Assembly (NCBI GenBank): GCA_014381035.1
Contig: JACMIS010000230.1
Span: forward strand, 1 to 7,944
Direction: 5' to 3'
Origin: Armatimonadota bacterium
Lineage (GTDB): Bacteria; Armatimonadota; Armatimonadia; Armatimonadales; Armatimonadaceae
DNA: 7,944 nt
Positions 1 through 6,311 of the stretch are shown piece by piece (within the stretch, counting starts at the first letter, position 1; each line of letters starts with the position of its first letter). The notes beneath the pieces are model-generated. The model ran no database searches. It had not been told where the DNA came from and worked only from the letters and a program-made list of their open reading frames with translations. Both the position numbers and the translations under genes were made by a program.

Positions 1-78
1 ACCCGTCAGAAAACCGTGGTTTCGGCATCACTCCCCATTTTAATGATGTTCGCCGGAATACACAATAAGGACACTTTT
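1..78 (+). other. Left-edge remnant upstream of fabZ, probable 3' end of preceding operon gene
   Basis: This stretch lies before the best fabZ start. Frame 1 is open from base 1 straight into fabZ, frame 2 stops with TAA at 41-43, and frame 3 stops with TAA at 66-68. A preceding gene could end at 68, where its stop overlaps the fabZ ribosome-binding site (TAAGGA), or at 43. Alternatively the frame-1 reading could be the linker of a fused LpxC-FabZ protein, a fusion known in several diderm phyla. The piece is too short to recognise a family, so an lpxC neighbour is only a guess from usual lipid A gene order. Confidence 0.25.
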
Positions 79-534
79 TTGGAAATCTCCGCGAAAGAAC
101 TGCTGGACATTCTGCCGCACCGTTACCCCTTTCTTCTCGTTGACCGCATTCTCTCGAATGAGCCTGGTGTCCGTGCTGTCGGGCGAAAAAACGTTTCGTT
201 TGGCGAGCCGTTCTTCGTGGGACATTTCCCGGGACATCCGATCATGCCGGGTGTGCTAATCATCGAAATGATGGCGCAGGTCGGCGGCGTTATGCTCCTC
301 ACCCTGCCGGAACACAACGGAAAACTCGCTTATCTCGCCACCGTGGCGAAGGCACGGTTTCGTAAACCGGTCCTACCCGGCGACACACTACTCGCCGAAG
401 TCTCGTTAATACGAGCAAGGGGCACCATGGGTGTCGTGAAAGCCGAAGCCAAAGTGGACGGAGTCCTTGTCTGTGAAGCGGAACTCATGTTTGCATTGCA
501 GTCACCGAACGGTGAAGAAAAGACCGCCGAATAA
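79..534 (+). CDS. fabZ: 3-hydroxyacyl-[acyl-carrier-protein] dehydratase FabZ
   Basis: Cytoplasmic enzyme that dehydrates 3-hydroxyacyl-ACP to trans-2-enoyl-ACP in fatty acid elongation. It shares its substrate pool with lipid A synthesis, which explains its place beside lpxA. The hot-dog fold signature is clear: LPHRYPFLLVDRI near the N-terminus, then HFPGHPIMPGV and LIIEMMAQ. With the start at TTG 79 the catalytic His and Glu fall at residues 49 and 63, the numbers known for Pseudomonas FabZ, and the length of 151 aa is normal for the family. TTG 79 is preceded by AAGGA at 67-71 with a 7-nt gap. The frame stays open upstream, with GTG 16 and ATG 43/46 as other possible starts; those would add 11-21 residues (MVSASLPILMM...) not expected in FabZ. 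A fusion to an upstream LpxC cannot be excluded because the window begins here. The family call is secure; the start is moderately sure. Confidence 0.93.
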   Translation: MEISAKELLDILPHRYPFLLVDRILSNEPGVRAVGRKNVSFGEPFFVGHFPGHPIMPGVLIIEMMAQVGGVMLLTLPEHNGKLAYLATVAKARFRKPVLPGDTLLAEVSLIRARGTMGVVKAEAKVDGVLVCEAELMFALQSPNGEEKTAE

Positions 535-586
535 CGGCACCATCCGCGAAACGACGCTCTGTTTCGCGGCAGGAAGGGAATCCAGA

Positions 587-1387
587 GTGGCAAGCAACAT
601 TCACCCCACCGCCGTTATTGACCCCGACGCCCAGATCGGCGACAACATTTCGGTCGGGGCATATTCGGTTATCGGCGCGAACTGCGTTATCGGCGACAAC
701 ACGGTTATCGGTCCGCATGTCGTCATCGAAGAGCATACCCACATCGGCAAGGAGTGTACGATCCGCTCCGGTGCGGTGCTCGGCGGTCTTCCGCAGGATC
801 TGAAATTCAAGGGCGAGCGGTCGTATGTGCATGTCGGTGACCGGAATATGATCCGGGAGTTTGTGACCATACACCGCGCGACCGGCGCAGAGCAAGCGAC
901 CTCCGTAGGCGATGATAATTTGATTATGGCATACGTGCATATCGGGCACAACTGCGCTATCGCCAACCGCACCATGATCTCGTCGTATGCCGGGCTCTCG
1001 GGGCATATTCTCGTCGAGGAAGGGGTGGTCATCGGCGGGATGGTCGGTGTCCATCAGTTCGTCCGCATCGGGAAACTCGCCATGCTCGGCGGTTACAGCA
1101 AGGTCGTACAGGACGTGCCACCGTTTATGCTCGCGGATGGTCGCCCCGCCGATATTCTGGACCTGAACGTGCGCGGGTTGCGCCGCTCGGGACTCAATGC
1201 CGGAAGCCGCGCCAATCTGAAGCAGGCGTACAAACTCCTGTATCGCTCGAACCTGAACCAGTCGCAAGCGTTGGAAGCCATCGAGGAAGAGATCGAACCG
1301 GAAGAAGCGATCACCTATCTTGTTGACTTCGTCAAGAACATCAGCAATGGTTCGTCGGGACGCCAACTTGACAAACCGCGCCTTTAG
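587..1387 (+). CDS. lpxA: UDP-N-acetylglucosamine acyltransferase LpxA
   Basis: First enzyme of lipid A synthesis: it moves a 3-hydroxyacyl chain from ACP to the 3-OH of UDP-GlcNAc in the cytoplasm. The 266-aa product (Escherichia coli: 262) opens with hexapeptide repeats of a left-handed beta-helix (IHPTAVIDPDAQIGDN, VIGANCVIGDN) up to about residue 185, then an alpha-helical C-terminal domain (from about 190, NVRGLRRSGLN). The catalytic base aligns with His121 in HIGHNC. His140 (SGHI) and His156 (VHQF) match other conserved histidines. Gly169 in LGGYS aligns with the E. coli Gly173 acyl-ruler position, which by inference allows a long (about C14) chain. The start is GTG 587, chosen because AGGAAGGGAA at 571-580 is a good ribosome-binding site and IHPTAVI begins right after it. 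An in-frame ATG at 467 lies inside fabZ and would add 40 residues foreign to the family. The gene follows fabZ by 52 nt and precedes lpxB by 28 nt. Confidence 0.95.
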   Translation: MASNIHPTAVIDPDAQIGDNISVGAYSVIGANCVIGDNTVIGPHVVIEEHTHIGKECTIRSGAVLGGLPQDLKFKGERSYVHVGDRNMIREFVTIHRATGAEQATSVGDDNLIMAYVHIGHNCAIANRTMISSYAGLSGHILVEEGVVIGGMVGVHQFVRIGKLAMLGGYSKVVQDVPPFMLADGRPADILDLNVRGLRRSGLNAGSRANLKQAYKLLYRSNLNQSQALEAIEEEIEPEEAITYLVDFVKNISNGSSGRQLDKPRL

Positions 1388-1415
1388 TCGAAGATAAAAC
1401 GGGTATTCTAATCGC

Positions 1416-2837
1416 GTGACGCCATCCCCGCAATCCGTGCAAATAGCGATCATCTCCGGCGAAGCGTCCGGTGATCGTGTCGGCGCACAACTGGCACGGG
1501 AGATCCACCACCTCCGCCCCGGCTGGGAATTGTTCGGCACGGGCGGCAAGCATTTGCGCGATGCCGGGGTCGAACTCCTCGTGGATAGTTCCCGCTGGGG
1601 AGTGGTCGGGGTCGCACAAGGTCTGGCACTCCTGCCGAAGATTATTGCCGCCTCCTCCGACTTGAAAACCCAGCTTCAGCGGCGGAAACCGTCGCTGATT
1701 ATCCCGATAGATGCGGGTGCGTTCAATCTCGGTTTCGCGGGAATGCAGGGATTGTGTCCGTGGGCACGTCAGCACATGCCCGAGACAGCTATCCTCTACT
1801 ACTTTCCGCCGGGTTCCTGGCGACGAATATTGAAGCGCACGTCTCTCAAGGAAAACACCGACCTTGTCGCGACGCCGTTCCCGTGGTCGGAATCCGAACT
1901 GATACGCCTGGGCGTCAACGCGCAATTCGTGGGGCATCCCTTGCTTGACCTGGTCGCACCGTCGGAACCCCCTGCCACGTTCGCCGACCGCTTCGGCATC
2001 GAGACCGAACACCCGGTCGTGGGATTGTTCCCCGGCAGTCGCCGCGCCGAAATCGAGCACATCCTCCCCGCGCAGTTAATGGCGGCGGAGATCATCCGCC
2101 GTCGCGTCCCCGGCGTACAATTTTTGATCGCGCTCGCTTCTACGGTAGACAAGGAAGCCGTTTTCGAACAGGTAGAGAAGTATCAGGCGTTTTTACGGGC
2201 GCGACAATCGAAGGACACCGAGCGCGGGGAAGTCGAACGACGTTTGCGGGAATGGGAAGAAGCGACCGGGATCGGCGGCGGGCGCGTCCCTGTATCCGCA
2301 GACGGACAGTTCGCCGCACCGGAAGATCTGGTGCGGCGTCAAAAGAAGTGGATCCAAAAGGCATCCGGGCTTCCCGAACCGGAGGGTCCCCTCCCGCTCG
2401 TTCTGGTCGAGGACATGGCTTACGATGTGATGACCGCGTCCGATGTGGTCATCATGGCGAGCGGCACCGCAACGCTGGAAGCCGCGATTCTCGGGAAACC
2501 GATGGTGATACTGTACAAAATGTCTCGCTGGAATAAGCCGCAATACTGGTTGGTGCGGAAATCGTTGCCGCCCTATATCGGATTGCCGAACCTGCTCGCC
2601 GATAAGCGGATCGTGCCCGAGTTCGTGCAGGACGACGCCACCCCGGACGCGCTGGCGGAATCGGTGATCGATTACCTTCTGGAGCCGGACCGAATGCTCC
2701 GGACTCGCGAGGATTTAGCGGCGGTACGCGCCCTGCTCGGAAAGCCGGGCGGTGCCCCACCAACCCCGCCACAGGCGGTTTATCACGGAGAGCGGCAGAA
2801 ACACGGGAACGGTTCGGCTATCGGCACGGTAAAGTAG
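1416..2837 (+). CDS. lpxB: Lipid-A-disaccharide synthase LpxB, divergent and with an insertion
   Basis: Membrane-associated GT19 glycosyltransferase that condenses UDP-2,3-diacylglucosamine with lipid X to form the beta-1,6 lipid A disaccharide. Family marks are SGEASGD (14-20), a conserved Asp99 in IDAGAFN (E. coli Asp98), FVGHPLLD (171-178), FPGSRRAEI (205-213) with the conserved arginine, SGTATLEA (349-356) and YIGLPNLLADKRIVPEF (387-403). It is 473 aa, against 382 in E. coli. Much of the excess is a charged, probably helical insertion at about residues 257-322, between the FLIALAS strand and the AYDVMTASD segment. The E. coli IDAPDFN motif reads IDAGAFN here, and the SPSVWAW stretch is replaced by FPPGSWRR (130-137). 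A C-terminal tail of about 30 residues is rich in Pro, Gly and Ala. The start is GTG 1416 without an obvious ribosome-binding site, so translation may be coupled to lpxA; GTG 1437 is an alternative. The next gene begins 7 nt downstream. Confidence 0.88.
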   Translation: MTPSPQSVQIAIISGEASGDRVGAQLAREIHHLRPGWELFGTGGKHLRDAGVELLVDSSRWGVVGVAQGLALLPKIIAASSDLKTQLQRRKPSLIIPIDAGAFNLGFAGMQGLCPWARQHMPETAILYYFPPGSWRRILKRTSLKENTDLVATPFPWSESELIRLGVNAQFVGHPLLDLVAPSEPPATFADRFGIETEHPVVGLFPGSRRAEIEHILPAQLMAAEIIRRRVPGVQFLIALASTVDKEAVFEQVEKYQAFLRARQSKDTERGEVERRLREWEEATGIGGGRVPVSADGQFAAPEDLVRRQKKWIQKASGLPEPEGPLPLVLVEDMAYDVMTASDVVIMASGTATLEAAILGKPMVILYKMSRWNKPQYWLVRKSLPPYIGLPNLLADKRIVPEFVQDDATPDALAESVIDYLLEPDRMLRTREDLAAVRALLGKPGGAPPTPPQAVYHGERQKHGNGSAIGTVK

Positions 2838-2844
2838 AAAACGA

Positions 2845-4659
2845 ATGAGTACAGCCGCCTTGAAAGTCGCCTCACGCGATGCCGTGTCCACATCCTCAGC
2901 CGCGCCACAATCTCCCCCGAAAAACAACCGGCACCGTCTGCTTGCCTATCTGATCCCCCACAGGGGCATCCTTACCACCGGGCTTCTTTGCGGCGCGTTG
3001 GCTTCGTTGGTGGAAGGCGGCACCGGGTTTCTTTTCAAAAAGTTCATCGATAACCTCGGCAATTCGGCACAGAGCAGGTTTCTTGTCTGGATCTGTGTCG
3101 GAATCGTGGTTCTGTATATCCTGCTGGGCATCTTCAAATACGGTCAATCGATTTTGTTAGCGACTGCGGCACAGCGCGTCGGTCAGGGCATCCGGCGCGA
3201 CATTTACAGGCATTTGCAAAAGTTTTCGCTCGGTTATTTCCATAAGCGGCGCACGGGTGCCATCATGTCCACGTTGCAAAGCGACGCCGCAAAAGTGCAG
3301 AACGCTGCGATGCTTCTCAAAGACGCGGTAAATGCTCCGCTTGCTGTTACGATCTTTCTCGGCATGCTCTTCGCCGAATCATGGCTGTTGACGTGTTTCC
3401 TGTTGCTTGCCGTGCCGGGCATGGCGGTTGCGATCCAGGCACTTACACGACGACTGCGTGCCTTGTCACAAACCACTCAGGAACGGCTTGGCAACATGTC
3501 CGCCATGATGGAGGAAACGATTGCCGCGCCCCGAATCGTACGTGCATTCTCGGCAGAGGAACGGGAAATAGCCCGATTCGAGAATGCCAGTGAGCAGGCA
3601 TTACAAGCCCAACTCCGCTCGACAAGCCGCTCGGCACGTTTGGGTCCTATCGTAGATGTTCTGGGAGCAATCGGGGTCGCCGGAGTTCTATATATCGGGG
3701 GCATGCTCGTTCACGACGGAGTGATGACGGTCGGTTCTCTGTCTGCGTATCTCTTCTTCGCGGCGAAGATCTCCGCCAATGTGAACTCCATCGGCGGTAT
3801 CAAGAGCACCTACGAGGACATGATGGGCGCGGCGGATCGGATCTTCACCGACGTTCTGGATGTTCAGCCGGAAATCACCGATGCGCCGGGGGCGAAAGAA
3901 TTGCCCTCGATCAGAGGGCGGATCGCGTTCGAGAATGTTTCTTTTGCCTATTCAGCGGAAACGCCGGTGCTGACCGATATTGACCTGGTAATCGAACCGG
4001 GACAGGTCGTTGCTTTCGTCGGCGAAACGGGCGCGGGCAAATCCACCCTTGCCGATCTGGTGCCACGGTTCTACGATCCGACCGCCGGACGAATCACAAT
4101 AGACGGGCATGATATTCGGGATGTAACGATGGCATCACTGCGTCGTCAGATCGGGATCGTCCCACAGGAAAGCGTACTGTTTTCGGGGACACTGCGCGAG
4201 AACCTGATCTACGGCCGCCCGAACGCGACCGACGGTGAAGTTCGCGATGCGGCTCGTGTCACGAATATAGCCGACTTCATCGAAGCGTTGCCGGACGGTT
4301 ATGAAACCCGTGTCGGCGAGCGCGGATCGACGCTTTCCGGCGGGCAGCGTCAGCGGGTCGCTATCGCCCGTGCTTTACTTGCCGATCCGCGTATTCTGAT
4401 CCTCGACGAAGCGACTTCCGCGCTGGATGCCAAAACGGAAGCACTGGTAAAAGCTGCACTGGATACGCTACTGAAGGGTCGCACTACCCTGATTATCGCC
4501 CACCGGTTATTCACGATCCAGAACGCGGACAAGATCGTCGTGCTGTCACAGGGGCGCATCGTGGAAACAGGCACACACCACGACCTGCTCAACCGCGACG
4601 GAATCTATGCGCGCCTGTACGCGACACAAGCGAAGCAGAAGGAGTCCGATCCGGAATGA
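2845..4659 (+). CDS. msbA: MsbA-like ABC exporter (fused membrane and ATPase domains)
   Basis: A half-transporter that should act as a homodimer in the inner membrane. From its place after lpxB, its likely cargo is lipid A or core LPS flipped to the periplasmic face. The 604-aa protein has a Ser/Ala-rich N-terminal tail (1-30), a transmembrane domain with about six helices (near 41-60, 79-97, 165-198, 270-290 and 295-312), and a C-terminal nucleotide-binding domain (about 358-595). Walker A is GETGAGKST (393-401), the Q-loop is Gln441 in VPQES, the signature is LSGGQ (497-501), Walker B is ILILDE (517-522) and the H-loop is His553. All catalytic residues are present. ATG 2845 follows the lpxB stop by 7 nt with only a weak purine stretch before it, and its last codons overlap the next start. 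Substrate cannot be read from the sequence: the exporter class is secure, and the MsbA role rests on context. Confidence 0.85.
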   Translation: MSTAALKVASRDAVSTSSAAPQSPPKNNRHRLLAYLIPHRGILTTGLLCGALASLVEGGTGFLFKKFIDNLGNSAQSRFLVWICVGIVVLYILLGIFKYGQSILLATAAQRVGQGIRRDIYRHLQKFSLGYFHKRRTGAIMSTLQSDAAKVQNAAMLLKDAVNAPLAVTIFLGMLFAESWLLTCFLLLAVPGMAVAIQALTRRLRALSQTTQERLGNMSAMMEETIAAPRIVRAFSAEEREIARFENASEQALQAQLRSTSRSARLGPIVDVLGAIGVAGVLYIGGMLVHDGVMTVGSLSAYLFFAAKISANVNSIGGIKSTYEDMMGAADRIFTDVLDVQPEITDAPGAKELPSIRGRIAFENVSFAYSAETPVLTDIDLVIEPGQVVAFVGETGAGKSTLADLVPRFYDPTAGRITIDGHDIRDVTMASLRRQIGIVPQESVLFSGTLRENLIYGRPNATDGEVRDAARVTNIADFIEALPDGYETRVGERGSTLSGGQRQRVAIARALLADPRILILDEATSALDAKTEALVKAALDTLLKGRTTLIIAHRLFTIQNADKIVVLSQGRIVETGTHHDLLNRDGIYARLYATQAKQKESDPE

Positions 4660-5375
4660 ACCTTCGGGCATGGTGGAAGCAGATACTTTCCTCTGAAAAA
4701 AGGGTCGCGATGGGTGTCAACCTGTTCGCCCTTATCGTATCGGCGTTATATAAAACTTGGCGGACGACATCACACAATGAAGAGGCACTACAAAGGGCGA
4801 CACAACAGTATGGCGGCGCGATCCTGGTAACGTGGCATGGGCGCGTATTCACGGCGTTCGCGGCGTTCGCAAAGCGCGGCTATCACGCGCTGGTTTCCCG
4901 CTCCAATGACGGTGAGATACTGGCAGGATTGCTGGAACGATTAGGCTGGGGACTGATCCGGGGATCATCGGGGCGTCGAGCTGTCGCTGCGTTGAAACAG
5001 GCGAACGAAATCATGAAAAAACCGGGGGCGATCATCGCGCTCACGCCGGACGGTCCGCGCGGACCGTCCGAAGTCGCCAAATCCGGCATGATCTATTTCG
5101 CGCAGAAAACCGGGAAACCGGTGATCCCCGGTGGTTTCTCCGCCCGCCCGCGTATCGTCTTTAACTCGTGGGACACGTTTCAGTTACCGCTCCCCTTCGC
5201 CCGATGCCGCATCGTTTACGGCGACCCTATTTTTATCGGACCGGACGAGGATCTGGATGCGGCGACATTGCGAGTGCAAAACGCGATCAGCGAGCTCGTC
5301 GCGCAAGCCGACCAGGAGCTGGGATATGATCCGCAACCCGCGTATAACATCCCATCAAGCACAGCGACGAATTAA
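4656..5375 (+). CDS. DUF374-type lysophospholipid acyltransferase family protein
   Basis: Predicted acyltransferase of the family long labelled DUF374, related to the LpxL/PlsC superfamily. A hydrophobic segment near residues 18-32 probably anchors it to the inner membrane. The family blocks are visible in order: TWHGR (59-63, His61 as probable catalytic base), SRSNDGE (81-87), RGSSGRR (102-108), and TPDGPRGP (130-137), followed by GKPVIPGGFSARP and the SWDTFQLPLPFAR stretch. At 239 aa its length is usual for the family. ATG 4656 overlaps the exporter stop as ATGA, and AAGGAG at 4639-4644 gives a good ribosome-binding site. As last gene of a lipid A operon it may add a secondary acyl chain to lipid A or a related lipid, filling a role like LpxL; that is inference, since no DUF374 substrate can be read from sequence. 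The DNA for TPDGPRGP forms a perfect 24-bp palindrome. Confidence 0.85.
   Translation: MNLRAWWKQILSSEKRVAMGVNLFALIVSALYKTWRTTSHNEEALQRATQQYGGAILVTWHGRVFTAFAAFAKRGYHALVSRSNDGEILAGLLERLGWGLIRGSSGRRAVAALKQANEIMKKPGAIIALTPDGPRGPSEVAKSGMIYFAQKTGKPVIPGGFSARPRIVFNSWDTFQLPLPFARCRIVYGDPIFIGPDEDLDAATLRVQNAISELVAQADQELGYDPQPAYNIPSSTATN
5047..5070. repeat. Perfect 24-bp palindrome inside the acyltransferase gene
   Basis: The sequence CGGACGGTCCGC at 5047-5058 is followed directly by its exact reverse complement at 5059-5070. It covers codons for the conserved catalytic-site motif PDGPRGPS. The Asp-Gly-Pro-Arg-Gly-Pro order is prone to such symmetry when Pro, Gly and Arg use GC-rich codons, so chance plus codon preference is the simplest source. 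Folded in mRNA it could give about 10 base pairs with a 4-nt loop. Confidence 0.8.
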
Positions 5376-6202
5376 AACTGGTAAAACAAGCCCCCCGCGA
5401 CCTGGGCGATACGAATATCGGTCACGCCGCGTCCGCCATCACTGACGCCCTGATCCGCGATAATGGACACAGCATCACCATGCTGATACTTGCCTTCCAG
5501 AAACGCGCCAAGATGTGTATTGAGTAGATAACGGGCACCGCCAAGGAGTTGGTACCCCCAGCCGTTCGGGTGATACTTTTCGCGCACTCCCAGTCCGCCG
5601 ACGTTGTTGATACTGTAGAGCGCGGTATACTGCGGTCCGCCGCCGATATACGGTTGCAATCGTCCGTCCGGGTACTTTTCACTCGCCATCACGGGAACAC
5701 GATATAGAATATTGAAAGAAAGCGCGTTGATGCCGTTCGTGATCTGATATTTATCGACCCGGTCCGAGATCGGTTCCACGGTATTTACCGGTTGACCCTG
5801 CCATGTTCCGGTGAGTTGCTTGCTCTCGCCCAATTTCGCGTACATCTTCGCGTGGTTGAATTCCAGTTCGAATCCGACGCGGGGGGCCTTTGGCAGAAAA
5901 TACCCTACCTTGAATCCATAGTACGGCGAGCCGGTGAACGGCTTTCCCTCGTAGTTGACATCCCGATAGGTGACATCGGTACCGAGTCGCGGCTGAGTCA
6001 GACGCAGGTCGGACGATTGCGCCGAGGTCGCACCGGTATACACGGAGAAATAGAAGGAGCGACTACGTCCTCGCTTCGAATCCGGGGACTTCTGCTCTAC
6101 CGATATTATTGGTTCCTGCGCCTGCACGGCAATGGATGAGAGCGATAATAACGCGATACAGAAAATCGTGCGAATACGAATACGCCTGAAAGAAGATGGC
6201 AC
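5372..6202 (-). CDS. Predicted outer-membrane beta-barrel protein
   Basis: A 276-aa secreted protein of unknown function. It begins with a signal peptide: basic residues at 6-11 (RRIRIR), a hydrophobic core at about 12-26, and a likely signal peptidase I cut after Ala28 (VQA-QEP). The mature part shows alternating aromatic/aliphatic strands typical of a small barrel, for example FYFSVYTGA (50-58), YYGFKVGYFL (94-103), VGFELEFNHAKM (109-120), LQPYIGGGPQYTALY (182-196) and GGARYLLNTHLGAFLEGKYQHG (221-242). It ends in IAQVAGGLFYQF, whose last residue is the aromatic Phe used as an outer-membrane insertion signal. The start is GTG 6202 with AAGGA at 6212-6216, a 9-nt gap. It resembles the OmpA/Opa-like or OMP_b-brl porin-like group. 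I see no PagL- or LpxR-type catalytic signature, so lipid A modification is not supported. Its stop overlaps that of the convergent acyltransferase. Confidence 0.8.
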   Translation of the reverse strand: MPSSFRRIRIRTIFCIALLSLSSIAVQAQEPIISVEQKSPDSKRGRSRSFYFSVYTGATSAQSSDLRLTQPRLGTDVTYRDVNYEGKPFTGSPYYGFKVGYFLPKAPRVGFELEFNHAKMYAKLGESKQLTGTWQGQPVNTVEPISDRVDKYQITNGINALSFNILYRVPVMASEKYPDGRLQPYIGGGPQYTALYSINNVGGLGVREKYHPNGWGYQLLGGARYLLNTHLGAFLEGKYQHGDAVSIIADQGVSDGGRGVTDIRIAQVAGGLFYQF

Positions 6203-6211
6203 TGCAATTTT

Positions 6212-6216
6212 TCCTT
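6212..6216 (-). promoter_or_regulatory. Ribosome-binding site for the beta-barrel protein
   Basis: Read on the minus strand, AAGGA lies 9 nt before the GTG at 6202 and is what decides that non-ATG start. The initiation region therefore begins just beyond the terminator-like hairpin at 6231-6270. Confidence 0.6.
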
Positions 6217-6230
6217 ACCATTGAAGCGGC

Positions 6231-6270
6231 AAAAAGGCGGGAACAGCGACTTCACGTCGGCGTCCCCGCC
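6231..6270 (-). terminator. Intrinsic terminator of the E2 gene, or leader hairpin of the barrel gene
   Basis: On the minus strand GGCGGGGACGCCGAC (6270-6256), loop GTGAA (6255-6251) and GTCGCTGTTCCCGCC (6250-6236) form a 15-position stem with one mismatch and two G-U pairs, followed directly by TTTTT (6235-6231). This is a textbook rho-independent terminator 41 nt past the E2 stop. It ends only 28 nt before the GTG start of the next minus-strand gene, so it could also act in that gene's leader. Confidence 0.8.
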
Positions 6271-6281
6271 CAAGCCGGTAC

Positions 6282-6287
6282 AGTATA
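6282..6287 (-). promoter_or_regulatory. Possible -10 element (TATACT) for the beta-barrel gene
   Basis: On the minus strand TATACT matches the sigma-70 -10 consensus at five of six bases and lies between the E2 stop and the terminator hairpin. No good -35 is seen 16-18 nt upstream. That position is instead near a short inverted repeat, AACAC-C-GTGTT (6304-6294), which could be an operator. The beta-barrel gene needs its own promoter if the hairpin terminates E2 transcripts, which is the main reason to list it. Confidence 0.25.
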
Positions 6288-6311
6288 CCGCGAAACACGG
6301 TGTTACTTCCT

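Noticed and set aside
467..586. Upstream ATG 467 start for lpxA
   Set aside because: It overlaps fabZ in another frame and would add 40 residues unlike LpxA. GTG 587 has a strong ribosome-binding site and matches family length.
485..1549. Long minus-strand open frame (354 codons) opposite lpxA
   Set aside because: It lies wholly antisense to lpxA and its flanks, has no recognisable domain and looks like a by-product of GC-rich hexapeptide-repeat codons.
5372..6202. Lipid A deacylase (PagL/LpxR-like) as identity of the barrel protein
   Set aside because: This was tempting because of the lipid A operon next door, but no His-Ser catalytic signature of those families is visible. It is on the opposite strand and not co-transcribed.
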